This document shows, piece by piece, positions 1 through 8,870 of a stretch of 64,000 nucleotides of DNA. The position numbers were made by a program, and so were the translations under genes. The notes beneath the pieces are model-generated. The model did no database searches. It was given only the letters and a program-made list of their open reading frames with translations, and had not been told where the DNA came from. This stretch comes from an uncultured Mollicutes bacterium (lineage in GTDB: Bacteria; Bacillota_I; Bacilli_A; RFN20; CAG-826), in contig UQCQ01000009.1 in NCBI GenBank assembly GCA_900539595.1, positions 12,769 through 76,768 of the forward strand. The letters are read 5' to 3'. Position 1 is the stretch's first letter. Each line of letters begins with the position of its first letter.

Positions 1-203
1 GATGCAGATCCATCTTCCTTTAATGCGTCCTTAAGCATTTCTAAGCGATCTGAAAAACAGGCAATCGGTTTTTTACCTGGTGGATTTGCATTGGGAATGA
101 AAATTACATCCGCGTTTAACGTTAAGCTTGCTGCTCGTGCGATGCGCAGATGGCCATTATGAACGGGGTCGAATGTTCCGCCGTAAAGAATTAGTGATTC
201 CAT
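1..203 (-). CDS. nadD: Nicotinate-nucleotide adenylyltransferase, 3' end cut off by window edge
   Basis: The first 67 codons are visible, from an ATG at 203; the rest lies outside the window. The start encodes MESLILYGGTFDPVHNGHL, the GGTFDPxHxGH nucleotidyl-transferase signature of NadD, which adenylylates nicotinate mononucleotide in NAD synthesis. It lies 11 bases after the yhbY stop on the same strand, and the order yqeG-yqeH-yhbY-nadD matches the known Bacilli cluster (aroE, often present there, is absent). The identification rests on the signature and the neighbours. Confidence 0.9.
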   Translation of the reverse strand, partial: MESLILYGGTFDPVHNGHLRIARAASLTLNADVIFIPNANPPGKKPIACFSDRLEMLKDALKEDGSA

Positions 204-214
204 TCCGAATTGAG

Positions 215-514
215 TTAATCGCGAGTGGGAACAACGATTTTTGGATTCTTTTTCGATTTGCGGTAATAAACCATGACTCGCCCAATGACTTGGACGAGGT
301 CTGCGTCAAGACGCTCCGCCAACTCTTCGGCAATTTGTTTTGGTTCGCAGGATGCGTTCTGCAAAATACCGACTTTAATTAACTCACGGGCTTCTAACGC
401 ATCGTTTAGTTCGGCTACGAACTTATCATCCAATCCGCCTTTCCCAATTAAGTAACGATGAGAAATGGGGTTGGCTAATTTTTTTAAATAGGCTTTTTGA
501 AAGGGTTTTAACAT
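215..514 (-). CDS. yhbY: YhbY-family CRM-domain RNA-binding protein
   Basis: A 99-residue protein of the usual length for this single-domain family, which binds pre-50S ribosomal particles. The family GxxG-like loop is visible as LIGKGGLDD at residues 22-30, followed by a helix and the ELIKVGILQN strand. The ATG at 514 has an AAGGATC-like ribosome site. It sits between yqeH and nadD, as in Bacilli, and fits with the ribosome-assembly role of YqeH next door. Nothing odd is seen. Confidence 0.9.
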   Translation of the reverse strand: MLKPFQKAYLKKLANPISHRYLIGKGGLDDKFVAELNDALEARELIKVGILQNASCEPKQIAEELAERLDADLVQVIGRVMVYYRKSKKNPKIVVPTRD

Positions 515-526
515 AATAATAGATCC

Positions 527-1672
527 TTATTTTTTTACTGCAATTTTCGAACGGCTGGTGTAAATTGCGACATCTTTTGGAACAAAAATTCGGAAGGTTT
601 GTTTCTTTCCATGGAAACCAATCCACCCATATCCTTCGATGCCGATATCCCGGCTACCCGTTTCGTCTACGACCAATTCATAGGCCGCAAGGTCCACAGG
701 CCCCAGCAAAAAAGGGCTTTGTGGGAATAAAAATCCTTTTTGAATCATCTGGAAAAAGTCGGCTTCGGCGTGCTTGGAACGGGTTTTGGCTAATTTGACG
801 TTTTTGGAGCCGAAATAGGTAATGGAGGTTTTGTCTCCTTTAACCAATTCGATTCGAGCTAAGCCCCCAATGCAAAGGGATTCCCCTGCCGATAAAGCAA
901 CGATACGCGGTTTAACGGGTTCGGAAGGATAGGCGAGGCGAACTTGGTCTACGCTAAGCAGATGCGTCATGGAATTGTCCGTTGGAGTCCCCGGGGTATC
1001 GTAAATAAAGGTCGATGAATCCAAGGGAATTTGCATCACGCGAATCGAGGTTCCTGGGTATTTAGCTGTCACAACGCTGTTGAACGTGTTGTTCTTGTAA
1101 CTTCGTAAAAACGAAGAAAGGAAAAGGGTTTTTCCTGCGTTAGATGCCCCGATGAGATAGACGTCGTGCCCGCGACGCCTTTTTTCAATTTCCTTCGCAA
1201 TGGGCGAGATGTCGGCCATGCCGGTAAGAGAGGTCAAAACGACATCGTTGGCTTCGACAGAAATCTTGGATACCCGAAAACGGTGGGCAACGTATTCTTT
1301 TAATTTTTGGTCGTCGGCATCCGCTGGCAAAAGATCTCTTTTATTGGCGATGACGAGAACGGGATTATTGGAAATGATATCGACGACATCCTTGGGGAAG
1401 CCGGCTTCGAAACTGAATAAGTCGATGACGCAAACAATTAAGGCGTCGCTAGCGCGCGCATCCTTTAACATGGATAGGTATTCGTCGGAGCAAGCTAGTT
1501 CGTGTTTGCTGAAATTGTAACGTTGCTTCGCGTAACACGAATCACAAAAAACGACCAAAGCGTTGGTGTTTTTGATGACTTCCGGGGAGACGTAGCCCTC
1601 CGCTTCTTTGTCATCGGCTTGGAGGATGGCGCCGCAATTGTAGCAACGACGCACGATGTTTAGTTTGCTCAT
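527..1672 (-). CDS. yqeH: Ribosome biogenesis GTPase YqeH (circularly permuted)
   Basis: A 381-residue GTPase needed for 30S subunit assembly in Bacillus. It has an N-terminal zinc finger (Cys10, Cys13, Cys43, Cys46). The GTPase motifs occur in permuted order: G4 NKRD at residues 110-113 comes before G1 GASNAGKT at 175-182, then DTPG (G3). This permutation defines the YqeH/YlqF/RsgA group, and the zinc finger points to YqeH. I chose the ATG at 1672 because it forms an ATGA overlap with the yqeG stop and begins just before the zinc finger; an in-frame extension of 30 codons upstream lies inside yqeG. Confidence 0.95.
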   Translation of the reverse strand: MSKLNIVRRCYNCGAILQADDKEAEGYVSPEVIKNTNALVVFCDSCYAKQRYNFSKHELACSDEYLSMLKDARASDALIVCVIDLFSFEAGFPKDVVDIISNNPVLVIANKRDLLPADADDQKLKEYVAHRFRVSKISVEANDVVLTSLTGMADISPIAKEIEKRRRGHDVYLIGASNAGKTLFLSSFLRSYKNNTFNSVVTAKYPGTSIRVMQIPLDSSTFIYDTPGTPTDNSMTHLLSVDQVRLAYPSEPVKPRIVALSAGESLCIGGLARIELVKGDKTSITYFGSKNVKLAKTRSKHAEADFFQMIQKGFLFPQSPFLLGPVDLAAYELVVDETGSRDIGIEGYGWIGFHGKKQTFRIFVPKDVAIYTSRSKIAVKK

Positions 1673-2220
1673 GTTTTGATCTCCTTCCATTCTTTGATCC
1701 AGTGCTTGGCAAACATCTTTTTTCGTTTGGGTTTGTCGAAGAGGCGATTGAATTTGGTCCAAAGGGGTTCATAAGCCCCGAGAGGTTCCGTCAATAAGAC
1801 TCGAATTCCTGCGCGATTTCCGCAAAGAACATCGGTTTGGATTTGATCCCCCACCAATAAGACTTCGCTTGGTTTCCAGCCTTTTTCTTTCATTAATCCA
1901 ACGAGAGGACCTTTGAAGGGCTTCTTCATCCATCCATGGGCTTCTAAGCCGGCTTTCTGAGAAACTTCCAAAACTCTTCCGCCTCTTCCGTTCGAACAAA
2001 CAACCATTTGAATCCCTTTTTTGGAGAGAGAATCCCTATAGGCGAGAAGCTCTGGGGTGGGTTCTTTGCTTCCGTAAGGAATGAGGGTATTGTCTAAATC
2101 GCAAAGAAGAACTTTGACCCCGATTCTTTCAAAGAAAGAGGGGTCGACTTCGAATAGCGATTTGGCGTGCGCGTAGGGAAGCGATTTCTTCATAAAGACA
2201 TTGTAAGAGGATTTGCTCAT
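1669..2220 (-). CDS. yqeG: YqeG-family HAD-type phosphatase
   Basis: A 183-residue HAD-superfamily protein. The catalytic motif DLDNTLIPYG (about residues 41-50) has the nucleophile and acid aspartates; motif II Ser is in VVCSNG and motif III in LLVGDQIQTDV. YqeG is phosphatidylglycerophosphate phosphatase-like in some lineages; the physiological substrate cannot be told here. It overlaps yqeH by ATGA, which implies translational coupling. The ribosome site before the ATG at 2220 is weak. A second in-frame ATG nine codons in is possible. Confidence 0.88.
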   Translation of the reverse strand: MSKSSYNVFMKKSLPYAHAKSLFEVDPSFFERIGVKVLLCDLDNTLIPYGSKEPTPELLAYRDSLSKKGIQMVVCSNGRGGRVLEVSQKAGLEAHGWMKKPFKGPLVGLMKEKGWKPSEVLLVGDQIQTDVLCGNRAGIRVLLTEPLGAYEPLWTKFNRLFDKPKRKKMFAKHWIKEWKEIKT

Positions 2221-2258
2221 TCCGTAAATGCGGGCAAGGAAGGAATTTGAATCGATTA

Positions 2259-4883
2259 TTAGAAGTCCTCATCTCCAAATATGGAGATTTGCTCAAATTT
2301 TTCTGGGCCTTTAGATTTTTGTTCCGTCGTATCTTCAACTTCCGAAGTAGAGTTTTCTTCTTTGTTTTCTTCTACGGGTTCCACATGATAACTGACCATC
2401 GAATCGTCAATTAAGGTGGAATCCCTCGTGAAAATAGTGGCTACGGTAGCTCCCTTTGGGAGTTTGATGGAACTGCCTTTGGCGTATTTATCCATGGGGG
2501 TTAAATAGAAGTCCTCGTATGTAATCGAAGCAGTTTCGCCGTTACTAAGAGTCGCCGTAAGGGTGTAAGGGGGGTCCACATCGGGTGCTTTTTGGGCATA
2601 GACAAGGAAATGCGGTTCGTTTTTAAAGGATTTGAAAAGGGTGGTTGCTTTATTTAGACGACCCGTTTTTGTTACGTTGCTCGAACTGGCCACCCGAGTA
2701 TATCCTAGCTGAGTAATTAGCAGCAATTTGGCACTTTCCTCCGGGAGGAACGAAAGCATACCTGCCACGAGTCCCCCACGGAAGGAGGCGGCTTTTACCC
2801 CAGCGGAATTGGTGGAACTATAGGCAATTTCATTTTCATTATAGAAGGTGGCAAGCCCCGTATCGCTGAAAATCATTAAATCGCTATTGCCGCTTGTTAA
2901 GGCGACATCCACTACCTCGTCATCGCCAAGCAAACGCATGGCGCGAATCGGGCGATTGAAACGGGAGACCTGGAAAGAAGATAACTTCGTGCGTTTAATT
3001 TGGCCTTTTTTGGAAACTAAGGCGATAAAAAGATCGTCGCGGAATTTCCGTACCGCAAAGGCACGAACTAGTTTTTCTTCCGCCGGAAGGGAAATCGCAT
3101 AATTGACGTGTATTCCTTCGTCGTTCCATTTATTGGCCTTGATCAAATGGACGGGAATATAAAGGAAATTGCCCTTAGATGTAAAAACAAGCATCCAATC
3201 GGTAGTGTCACATTGACCATCGAAAATGAGAGTATCCCCATTTTTAAGGCCGGGCAGTTCTCCGTTCGCTCCACCACTAGAACGCCAAGAAGCAAGAGAA
3301 GAACGTTTGATATATCCGTCGCGAGTCACAACGACTACCACAGTTTCTTTGGCGACCAAATCCCTTTGGTTGATGGAACGCATGGAAACATCTTCTTCTT
3401 CGATGGCGGTTCTCCGCGGGGTGTCGAAGCGTTTTGCGATGGCTTTTAAACTGGAGATGATCAGCGAATTCATTTTATCGGGATTTCGCAAAGTTTCCTT
3501 CAAATCCGCTATTTCAAGATCTAAGCGCTTTTTTTCGTCTAAAACGGTTTCCACATCGAAATTGCTTAGCTTATATAACGGCATCATGACGATCGCTTCG
3601 CTTTGAGCTTCCGTAAAACCGAATTCTGCTGCGATATTAACTTTGGATTCTGCTTTGTCGCGGCTACGTTTGATGACCCGAACGATTTGGTCGATGAGGT
3701 CACTCGCCCGGATCAATCCTTCTACGATTTCTAATCGAGCAAGGTCCTTCTTTAAATCGAATTGGCAACGTCTAGTTTCCACATCGACCTGGTGAGCAAT
3801 GTAAGTGTCGCAATAAGAAAGCAGGTTCAGAACCTGAGGTCGGCCATTAACAATAGCTACCATATTGGCCGTGTAGGAAGAACGTAACTGCGTTTTCTGC
3901 ATTAAATAAGCCAAAATGGACTCCGGCTTGAAGCCTTCTTTGATATCGACGGCGATACGAAGCCCGCTTTTATCCGTTTCGTCGCGAACTTCATCAATGC
4001 CGGCAATGGTTTTGTCGTGCCGCAATTTGTCAATCGCGTATACGAGTTGGGATTTATTCACCCCATAGGGAATTTCGGTGATGATAATTTGACTTGTCCC
4101 GTCCTCGGCTTCTTCAATGGACGTCCTACTAGCCACGTCGATTTTTCCACGTCCCGTAAGATAAATATCGCTTAATCCTTGCGATTCGTAGATGATTCCC
4201 CCGGTAGGAAAATCTGGCCCCGGAACAAAACGCATGAGGGTTTCAATCGGGCAATTGGGGTGCTGAATTCGATAGATGATGGCGGAAGTTACTTCGCCCA
4301 AATTGTGCGGAGGAATTTCCGTAGCCATACCTACGGCGATTCCGCTGGACCCGTTTACGAAAAGATTAGGAAAATGGCAAGGCAAAACCTGAGGCTCAAA
4401 TTCGGTGTCATCGAAGGTTAGGCCCATGTCGACGGTGTTTTTGTCGATATCGCGAATTAATTCTTGGGACAAAGCCGCCAAACGAGCTTCCGTATAACGA
4501 TAAGCCGCAGCGGGATCGCCATCCATGGAACCATTATTTCCTTGGAAGTCGATTAATGGAGCACGAACGCGCCAGGTTTGGGACATGCGGACGAGGGCGT
4601 CATAAATGGAACTATCGCCATGAGGGTGATATTTCCCCATGACTTCACCCACGATATGAGCACATTTTTTGGTTGGTTTATCAATCGTATTGCCTGTTTT
4701 CCACATGGCAAAAACAATACGACGCTGAACCGGTTTCAAACCATCTCGAGCATCAGGAATCGCACGGTCTTGAATTACATCTTTGGCGTAGATGTCAAAG
4801 CGATCCCCCATCAAGTCATCCAAGGTGGATGGTACGAGGTTTTCTGTGATTTCTGGAGTTTCGTCCTTCCTTTTTTTCGCCAT
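2259..4883 (-). CDS. parC: DNA topoisomerase IV subunit A
   Basis: An 874-residue type IIA topoisomerase cleavage subunit that unlinks daughter chromosomes with ParE. The breakage-reunion domain starts near residue 30 (RAIPDARDGLKPVQRRI), and the catalytic tyrosine is in AAAYRYTEARL. The C-terminal half is a beta-pinwheel-like domain. I see no GyrA-box (QRRGGKG), which supports ParC over GyrA. An acidic tail (about the last 45 residues, Glu/Asp/Ser/Lys-rich) ends the protein. The start codon overlaps the parE stop as TAATG, so the subunits are probably translationally coupled. Confidence 0.93.
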   Translation of the reverse strand: MAKKRKDETPEITENLVPSTLDDLMGDRFDIYAKDVIQDRAIPDARDGLKPVQRRIVFAMWKTGNTIDKPTKKCAHIVGEVMGKYHPHGDSSIYDALVRMSQTWRVRAPLIDFQGNNGSMDGDPAAAYRYTEARLAALSQELIRDIDKNTVDMGLTFDDTEFEPQVLPCHFPNLFVNGSSGIAVGMATEIPPHNLGEVTSAIIYRIQHPNCPIETLMRFVPGPDFPTGGIIYESQGLSDIYLTGRGKIDVASRTSIEEAEDGTSQIIITEIPYGVNKSQLVYAIDKLRHDKTIAGIDEVRDETDKSGLRIAVDIKEGFKPESILAYLMQKTQLRSSYTANMVAIVNGRPQVLNLLSYCDTYIAHQVDVETRRCQFDLKKDLARLEIVEGLIRASDLIDQIVRVIKRSRDKAESKVNIAAEFGFTEAQSEAIVMMPLYKLSNFDVETVLDEKKRLDLEIADLKETLRNPDKMNSLIISSLKAIAKRFDTPRRTAIEEEDVSMRSINQRDLVAKETVVVVVTRDGYIKRSSLASWRSSGGANGELPGLKNGDTLIFDGQCDTTDWMLVFTSKGNFLYIPVHLIKANKWNDEGIHVNYAISLPAEEKLVRAFAVRKFRDDLFIALVSKKGQIKRTKLSSFQVSRFNRPIRAMRLLGDDEVVDVALTSGNSDLMIFSDTGLATFYNENEIAYSSTNSAGVKAASFRGGLVAGMLSFLPEESAKLLLITQLGYTRVASSSNVTKTGRLNKATTLFKSFKNEPHFLVYAQKAPDVDPPYTLTATLSNGETASITYEDFYLTPMDKYAKGSSIKLPKGATVATIFTRDSTLIDDSMVSYHVEPVEENKEENSTSEVEDTTEQKSKGPEKFEQISIFGDEDF

Positions 4884-6832
4884 TATTTCTTAACCTCTTT
4901 AATGAATGTGTCTTCTTCATTGAAGGAGACGTTTTCCTCAATCCAGGCCCGACGCTGGGAAGGATCGTTTCCCATGAGAATACTAATGCGCTTTTCAACC
5001 ACCAAGGGGTCTTCTATCGTAACTTTATATAATTTGCGTGTGGCCTTATTCATGGTCGTGTTATAGAGTTGATCCGCATTCATTTCGCCCAACCCTTTAT
5101 ATCGATTGATTCCGTATCCTGGGCCGATTTTCTTTTTAGCCTCTTCCAAAGATTCGTCGTCCCATGCGTATACAAATTTATGCGCTGGATCGCTTTTTTT
5201 GTAAACACGATAAAGAGGTGGGCAAGCAATATAGACCATTCCGTGAGTGATAAGGGGCTTCATATAATTATAGAAAAAGGTCAAAAGCAAAATTTGAATG
5301 TGAGCACCATCGGTATCGGCATCGGTCATGATGATGATTTTGCCGTAGTGACTATCTTCTACATCGAAATTCGCGCCGACTCCCGCTCCGATTGTTTGAA
5401 TAATCGTGGAAAATTCCGTGTTGGCCAACATGCGTTCCATGGTAACGGAATCGGTATTGAGAGGTTTTCCACGTAATGGAAGAATAGCTTGGTGCATGCG
5501 GTCACGGCCCGATTTCGCCGAGCCTCCTGCGGAGTCGCCCTCTACTATAAAGAGCTCGTTATTGCGATAATCCTTGCTCTGCGCGGAAGCGAGCTTGTCC
5601 GAAATGATGAAGTCTTGTTTTTTGGTTTTTCCGTTCCTTGCGGCCTGCTTTGCTTTTCTTGCCGCGTCTCTAGCAGCTTTCGAAGCCTGGCACTTCTTCA
5701 CCAAATCCACCGCGAAGTCCTTGTGCTCAGCGAGGTAGTGAACAAGATTATTATAAACGAAGTCGTTGACAACGGACGTTGCCTCCGGTGTTCCTAATTT
5801 TCCTTTGGTCTGTCCTTCGTATTCGAGCTTATCTTCGGGGATTTTAACAGCAATAATGGCCGTTAACCCTTCACGAATATCGGTGCCATCTAGTTTTTGA
5901 TTTTCTTTGATTACCCCGTTTTGGAGAGCCCAATCATTCACGGCACGGGTAATGCCTAATCTCAAGCCCGTTTCATGCGTGCCGCCGTCATGAGTGCGAA
6001 CCGAGTTGGCATAGGAGTAAACGTTTTCATTGTAATCTTCGTTGCACCATTGCATGGCGACTTCCATGCGAATGGACGAGGTCTCATCGTCAAAACCGAT
6101 TACGCCGCCGATTGGCTTTTTGTTTTGGTTTAAAACACTGATATATTCGATGAGGCCTTGGGGATAAAAGAACTCATGGCTGAGCCCAGTGCGTTCATCC
6201 TTAAGGAAAAAGTGAACCTTCTTGAGTAAAAAAGCTTCTTCCTGAAGGTGGTTATAAATCGTGTCCCATTTGAATTCGACCGTGGAAAAAATTCTTTTGT
6301 CCGGCTTAAAACGTACCAAGGTTCCGTGCTTTTTCGTTGGACCAAGTTCTTCAAGAGGCTGAACGAGTTTCCCGCCGTCCTCAAATCGAATATGATAAAT
6401 TTTCCCTAAGCGATAAATGGTAACGTCGATCCATTCCGAGAGCGCATTGGTTACGGTTGCACCCACACCATGTAAACCAGCTGAAGTCGTGTAGTTTTTG
6501 CTAGAAAATTTTCCGCCGGAATGGAGCGTAGTGTAAATCAACTGTACTGCGGGGATACCTGTTTGAGGGTGGATGTCGACGGGGATACCACGTCCTTCGT
6601 CTTCCACAGAAACCGATCCATCTTTATGGATGCAAACGGAAACACGGTCCCCATACCCGTTGACTGCTTCGTCTACCCCGTTATCCACGATTTCCCAAAC
6701 CAAATGGTGAAGTCCTGTCGAATTCGTTGAACCGATGTACATGCCTGGGCGTTTGCGCACTCCTTCCATCTCGCTAAGGAGTTCAATGTTGCGCGCATTA
6801 TATTGCTTTTCGGCTTCCTCAATGTTAACCAT
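4883..6832 (-). CDS. parE: DNA topoisomerase IV subunit B
   Basis: A 649-residue GHKL ATPase subunit of topoisomerase IV. Visible motifs are the ATP-binding EIVDNGVDEA and EDEGRGIPVDIH, LHGVGATVTNALS, and the TOPRIM elements EGDSAGGSA, PLRGKPLN and DADTDGAHI in the C-terminal half. It is first in the parE-parC pair. The leader of about 40 bases has no clear ribosome site before the ATG at 6832. Divergent from plsY. The ParE rather than GyrB call is based on pairing with a ParC that lacks the GyrA-box. Confidence 0.93.
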   Translation of the reverse strand: MVNIEEAEKQYNARNIELLSEMEGVRKRPGMYIGSTNSTGLHHLVWEIVDNGVDEAVNGYGDRVSVCIHKDGSVSVEDEGRGIPVDIHPQTGIPAVQLIYTTLHSGGKFSSKNYTTSAGLHGVGATVTNALSEWIDVTIYRLGKIYHIRFEDGGKLVQPLEELGPTKKHGTLVRFKPDKRIFSTVEFKWDTIYNHLQEEAFLLKKVHFFLKDERTGLSHEFFYPQGLIEYISVLNQNKKPIGGVIGFDDETSSIRMEVAMQWCNEDYNENVYSYANSVRTHDGGTHETGLRLGITRAVNDWALQNGVIKENQKLDGTDIREGLTAIIAVKIPEDKLEYEGQTKGKLGTPEATSVVNDFVYNNLVHYLAEHKDFAVDLVKKCQASKAARDAARKAKQAARNGKTKKQDFIISDKLASAQSKDYRNNELFIVEGDSAGGSAKSGRDRMHQAILPLRGKPLNTDSVTMERMLANTEFSTIIQTIGAGVGANFDVEDSHYGKIIIMTDADTDGAHIQILLLTFFYNYMKPLITHGMVYIACPPLYRVYKKSDPAHKFVYAWDDESLEEAKKKIGPGYGINRYKGLGEMNADQLYNTTMNKATRKLYKVTIEDPLVVEKRISILMGNDPSQRRAWIEENVSFNEEDTFIKEVKK

Positions 6833-6862
6833 ACGTGAATATTCAGTCTAATGACTGGGGGT

Positions 6863-6868
6863 ATTATA
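6863..6868 (-). promoter_or_regulatory. -10 box for parE-parC
   Basis: A perfect TATAAT on the minus strand, about 30 bases upstream of the parE start. No good -35 hexamer is found at 16-18 bases, so the promoter is judged from the -10 and its position only. Confidence 0.45.
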
Positions 6869-6881
6869 ACGCATGAAAAGT

Positions 6882-6909
6882 TTGAAAAGCACCATTAAAT
6901 CGCCATAAT
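6882..6909 (+). promoter_or_regulatory. Promoter for plsY
   Basis: TTGAAA at 6882-6887 and CATAAT at 6904-6909 with a 16-base spacer, followed by an AGGAA ribosome site and the plsY ATG at 6931. It lies back to back with the parE promoter. Confidence 0.55.
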
Positions 6910-6930
6910 GGATAAGTTAGGAATTAAATT

Positions 6931-7698
6931 ATGAATCTCATATTGGTCAATGTTCTCTACGGATTATTCGCCGCTGTCCTTGGATATTTTGTTGGATCTA
7001 TTCCAACAGGCGTATTGGTTGGCAAATTATTTTTTCATGAAGACCCTCGAGATAAGGGGTCACACAATAGCGGTGGGACCAATGTGGCAAGAACTTTTGG
7101 CAAAAAATTCGGGGTATTGGTCATTGCGCTCGATATGATTAAGGCCTTGATACCGGTTTTTATCATTTGGGCTATTGGAGAATTTAGCCCATTGAACCAA
7201 TATTTAGCTTGGAGCGCCACTTGGGGGAACGCGCAAGTTGGCGGAAATAAAATGTTTTACTGGATAGCGGGACTATTTTCCGCGATTGGTCATTGCTGGC
7301 CCATTTACATCCATTTCAAAGGTGGGAAAGCGGTCGCCTGTTTCATGGGGCTGAATTGCTTAACCTCGTGGCTTCAATTCGTTTGTTCTGGCTTTTCTTA
7401 TCTTTATATCGCACATAAATCGAAATATATATCGTTAACTTCCATTATCGTCTCTGGAATTGGAATGATTGTTGCTTGGATTGTCTTTATCATTCAAGTT
7501 TCCGTTCCGTCACAAGCTTTTAATACCAATGTATTCTTATGGAATTTTGGCTTTGGCCCCTTCTTAGAATATGGATTTGAATATGCGATTATGGATACTG
7601 CTATCACTGTTTTGCTGATTGCTCGCCATAAATCCAACATTGAGAGGTTAAAAAAACATACGGAAACAAAAAATCCATTCTCCAAAGTCTCAAAGTAA
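6931..7698 (+). CDS. plsY: Acyl-phosphate glycerol-3-phosphate acyltransferase PlsY
   Basis: A 255-residue polytopic membrane enzyme that moves an acyl group from acyl-phosphate to glycerol-3-phosphate, the first acylation of phospholipid synthesis; PlsC at 59112-59948 would do the second. Family motifs are GSIPTG near residue 22, GSHNSGGTNVAR (usual form GSGNxGxTN) and GHCWPIYIHFKGGKAVA (usual GHxFPxFLxFKGGKGVAT). The protein is longer than the typical ~200 residues because of an enlarged loop region around 80-100 and a C-terminal tail. Monocistronic with its own promoter. Confidence 0.88.
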   Translation: MNLILVNVLYGLFAAVLGYFVGSIPTGVLVGKLFFHEDPRDKGSHNSGGTNVARTFGKKFGVLVIALDMIKALIPVFIIWAIGEFSPLNQYLAWSATWGNAQVGGNKMFYWIAGLFSAIGHCWPIYIHFKGGKAVACFMGLNCLTSWLQFVCSGFSYLYIAHKSKYISLTSIIVSGIGMIVAWIVFIIQVSVPSQAFNTNVFLWNFGFGPFLEYGFEYAIMDTAITVLLIARHKSNIERLKKHTETKNPFSKVSK

Positions 7699-7823
7699 AT
7701 TATTAGTAGTTTTCTAGGTATTTAAAATAATAGAATAAACTAAAAATTATTTGAAAAAATATTCGGATAATACTTTGTTTTTGATTGACAAAGTTTTGTA
7801 ATTTAATTATTAATTCTGTTTTT

Positions 7824-8000
7824 TTAAAAAATTGGATTATGCGTTATCTTTTTTAACATTTTGTGTTCAATGCACCCCTTATCCGCTTCTTCTACACCCC
7901 GGGCAATTAAACTCTGCACAGAACTCACTGTTAAATTATTTGTTTTAAGAAAAGGATCGCTGGTCCCGAGTGCGAAGACAAAGGAAAAAAGAAAAAACAT
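7824..8000 (-). CDS. Short open frame, hypothetical (58 aa)
   Basis: An ATG-initiated frame of 58 codons with a hydrophobic start (MFFLFSFVFALG) like a membrane or signal segment, then a mixed polar stretch (SLIARGVEEADKGCIEHKM). It has no recognised family and no clear ribosome site. It could be a small membrane peptide or a fragment of a decayed gene; it lies in the AT-rich island. Confidence 0.2.
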   Translation of the reverse strand: MFFLFSFVFALGTSDPFLKTNNLTVSSVQSLIARGVEEADKGCIEHKMLKKITHNPIF

Positions 8001-8054
8001 ACTGCAATATTTATGAACTTAATAGATCTTCAGTTTCCAAATCGTTATAACAAA

Positions 8055-8246
8055 CTATTTGAAAGATATTACTAGGTTATAGACAGGTTGGTTTCCTTCA
8101 AATTTTACTAAGTCCGTCACGTCTACATCTTTAAAAATTTTCCACAGTTCTTTTTTCTCTTTCTTCAAACACTCTTTGCCATAGAAAACATTTATAACGC
8201 TGAAACAAGAGATGTCCCCTCGTGGTTGTAAGCAGTTTGGATACAA
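8055..8246 (-). pseudogene. Possible gene fragment (63 codons)
   Basis: The frame ends in a stretch that reads like real protein (residues ~30-60: KKELWKIFKDVDVTDLVKF, then EGNQPVYNLVISF). Its start has no ribosome site and there is no matching upstream part. I do not recognise the family. Most likely a remnant of a lost gene, in the same frame as the short ORF downstream but separated from it by stops. Confidence 0.2.
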
Positions 8247-8722
8247 TCAAAAAAACTTGACGAGAATGTGATAATTTACCAATCGGAAATCATAATGAAA
8301 TCTCCTTCTTTCACTTCTTTTTATGATTTATTATGAAACGGATGGCTTTTCTAAAGGAGAATTTGCCAGCTTCCGACAGATGGCTTTCCATTTCGCTCGG
8401 AATAGATTATGGTTCAGTTCCATAACGTTTCTAGAGCTGAAAAAACCACATAGTTTTGCAGGTGTCCCATATCAAGCCGGAATTCTCGTAAATGGATTGC
8501 CTTGTTTTGCCTAAGTAAAGTGTTGGTTTTTTGGAAAACAGCAACGAAATCAGTATTAGCTCGAGCAAACGATTTTAAGAAATCTTTTTGGGGGGAAGTG
8601 TTCATCGTTTGACTTGTCCACACCATTGGCTTAGTGCCGCGATGCGATTGTGTCGCATGCGGACGCTGCAATTTTGAAAGGATCTAAGCTTCTTTTCGCC
8701 ATGGAATGGAGCGTGAGGAGAC

Positions 8723-8746
8723 AAAAAAGGCACCCATCTGGATGCC
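8723..8746 (-). terminator. Rho-independent terminator
   Basis: Minus-strand hairpin at 8729-8746 with GGCA/TGCC and CC/GG pairs around one mismatch, directly followed by TTTTTT. It is the second terminator after yneF. Confidence 0.65.
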
Positions 8747-8830
8747 CTGTTTGCTAGCAACCTTAAGGTTATAGCTTTAAGCGGCCGCTTTTTTGCAAAA
8801 CCGCTTAAACCACCTTAGAAGTTAGACAAC
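8723..8830 (-). ncRNA. Candidate small structured RNA ending in a terminator
   Basis: On the minus strand, after the yneF terminator, about 100 bases can fold into a long hairpin: a perfect 9-bp stem TTTAAGCGG/CCGCTTAAA (8776-8809), apparently extended by a bulged CTAAGGT/ACCTTAAG stem, followed by AACCTTAAGGTT and TTGCTAGCAA palindromes. The segment ends in a hairpin (GGCA-CC/GG-TGCC, 8729-8746) with a run of six U. The two-terminator layout suggests a separate or processed RNA, but no promoter was identified and no known RNA family is recognised. Confidence 0.35.
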
Positions 8831-8840
8831 CATTATTGCA

Positions 8841-8870
8841 AAAAAAGCACGCCATTATAGCGTGCTGTTT
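8841..8870. terminator. Bidirectional terminator overlapping the yneF stop
   Basis: AGCACGC and GCGTGCT form a 7-bp stem (8846-8866), flanked by A-rich and T-rich tracts so that it could work in both directions. The yneF stop codon (8855-8857) lies in its loop. Confidence 0.8.

Larger units (their letters stand above)
7699..8722. other. AT-rich island with little or no coding sequence
   Basis: About 1 kb between plsY and the structured segment after yneF is richer in A+T than its flanks and holds no convincing full-length gene. It contains short open frames on both strands, two of which read somewhat like protein (listed separately), and a bulged hairpin at 8637-8662 (CCGC-g-ATGCGA, loop TTGTG, TCGCATGCGG). 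No tRNA, riboswitch or mobile-element ends were recognised. It may be a decayed gene region or an acquired scrap. Confidence 0.5.

Noticed and set aside
8323..8671. Open frames at 8323-8514 (+) and 8414-8671 (-)
   Set aside because: They overlap each other on opposite strands, lack ribosome sites and show no domain; at best remnants.
7699..8850. tRNA, tmRNA, RNase P or SRP RNA in the non-coding island
   Set aside because: No T-loop GTTCRANTC, no CCA-type end and no family core motifs were found by eye.
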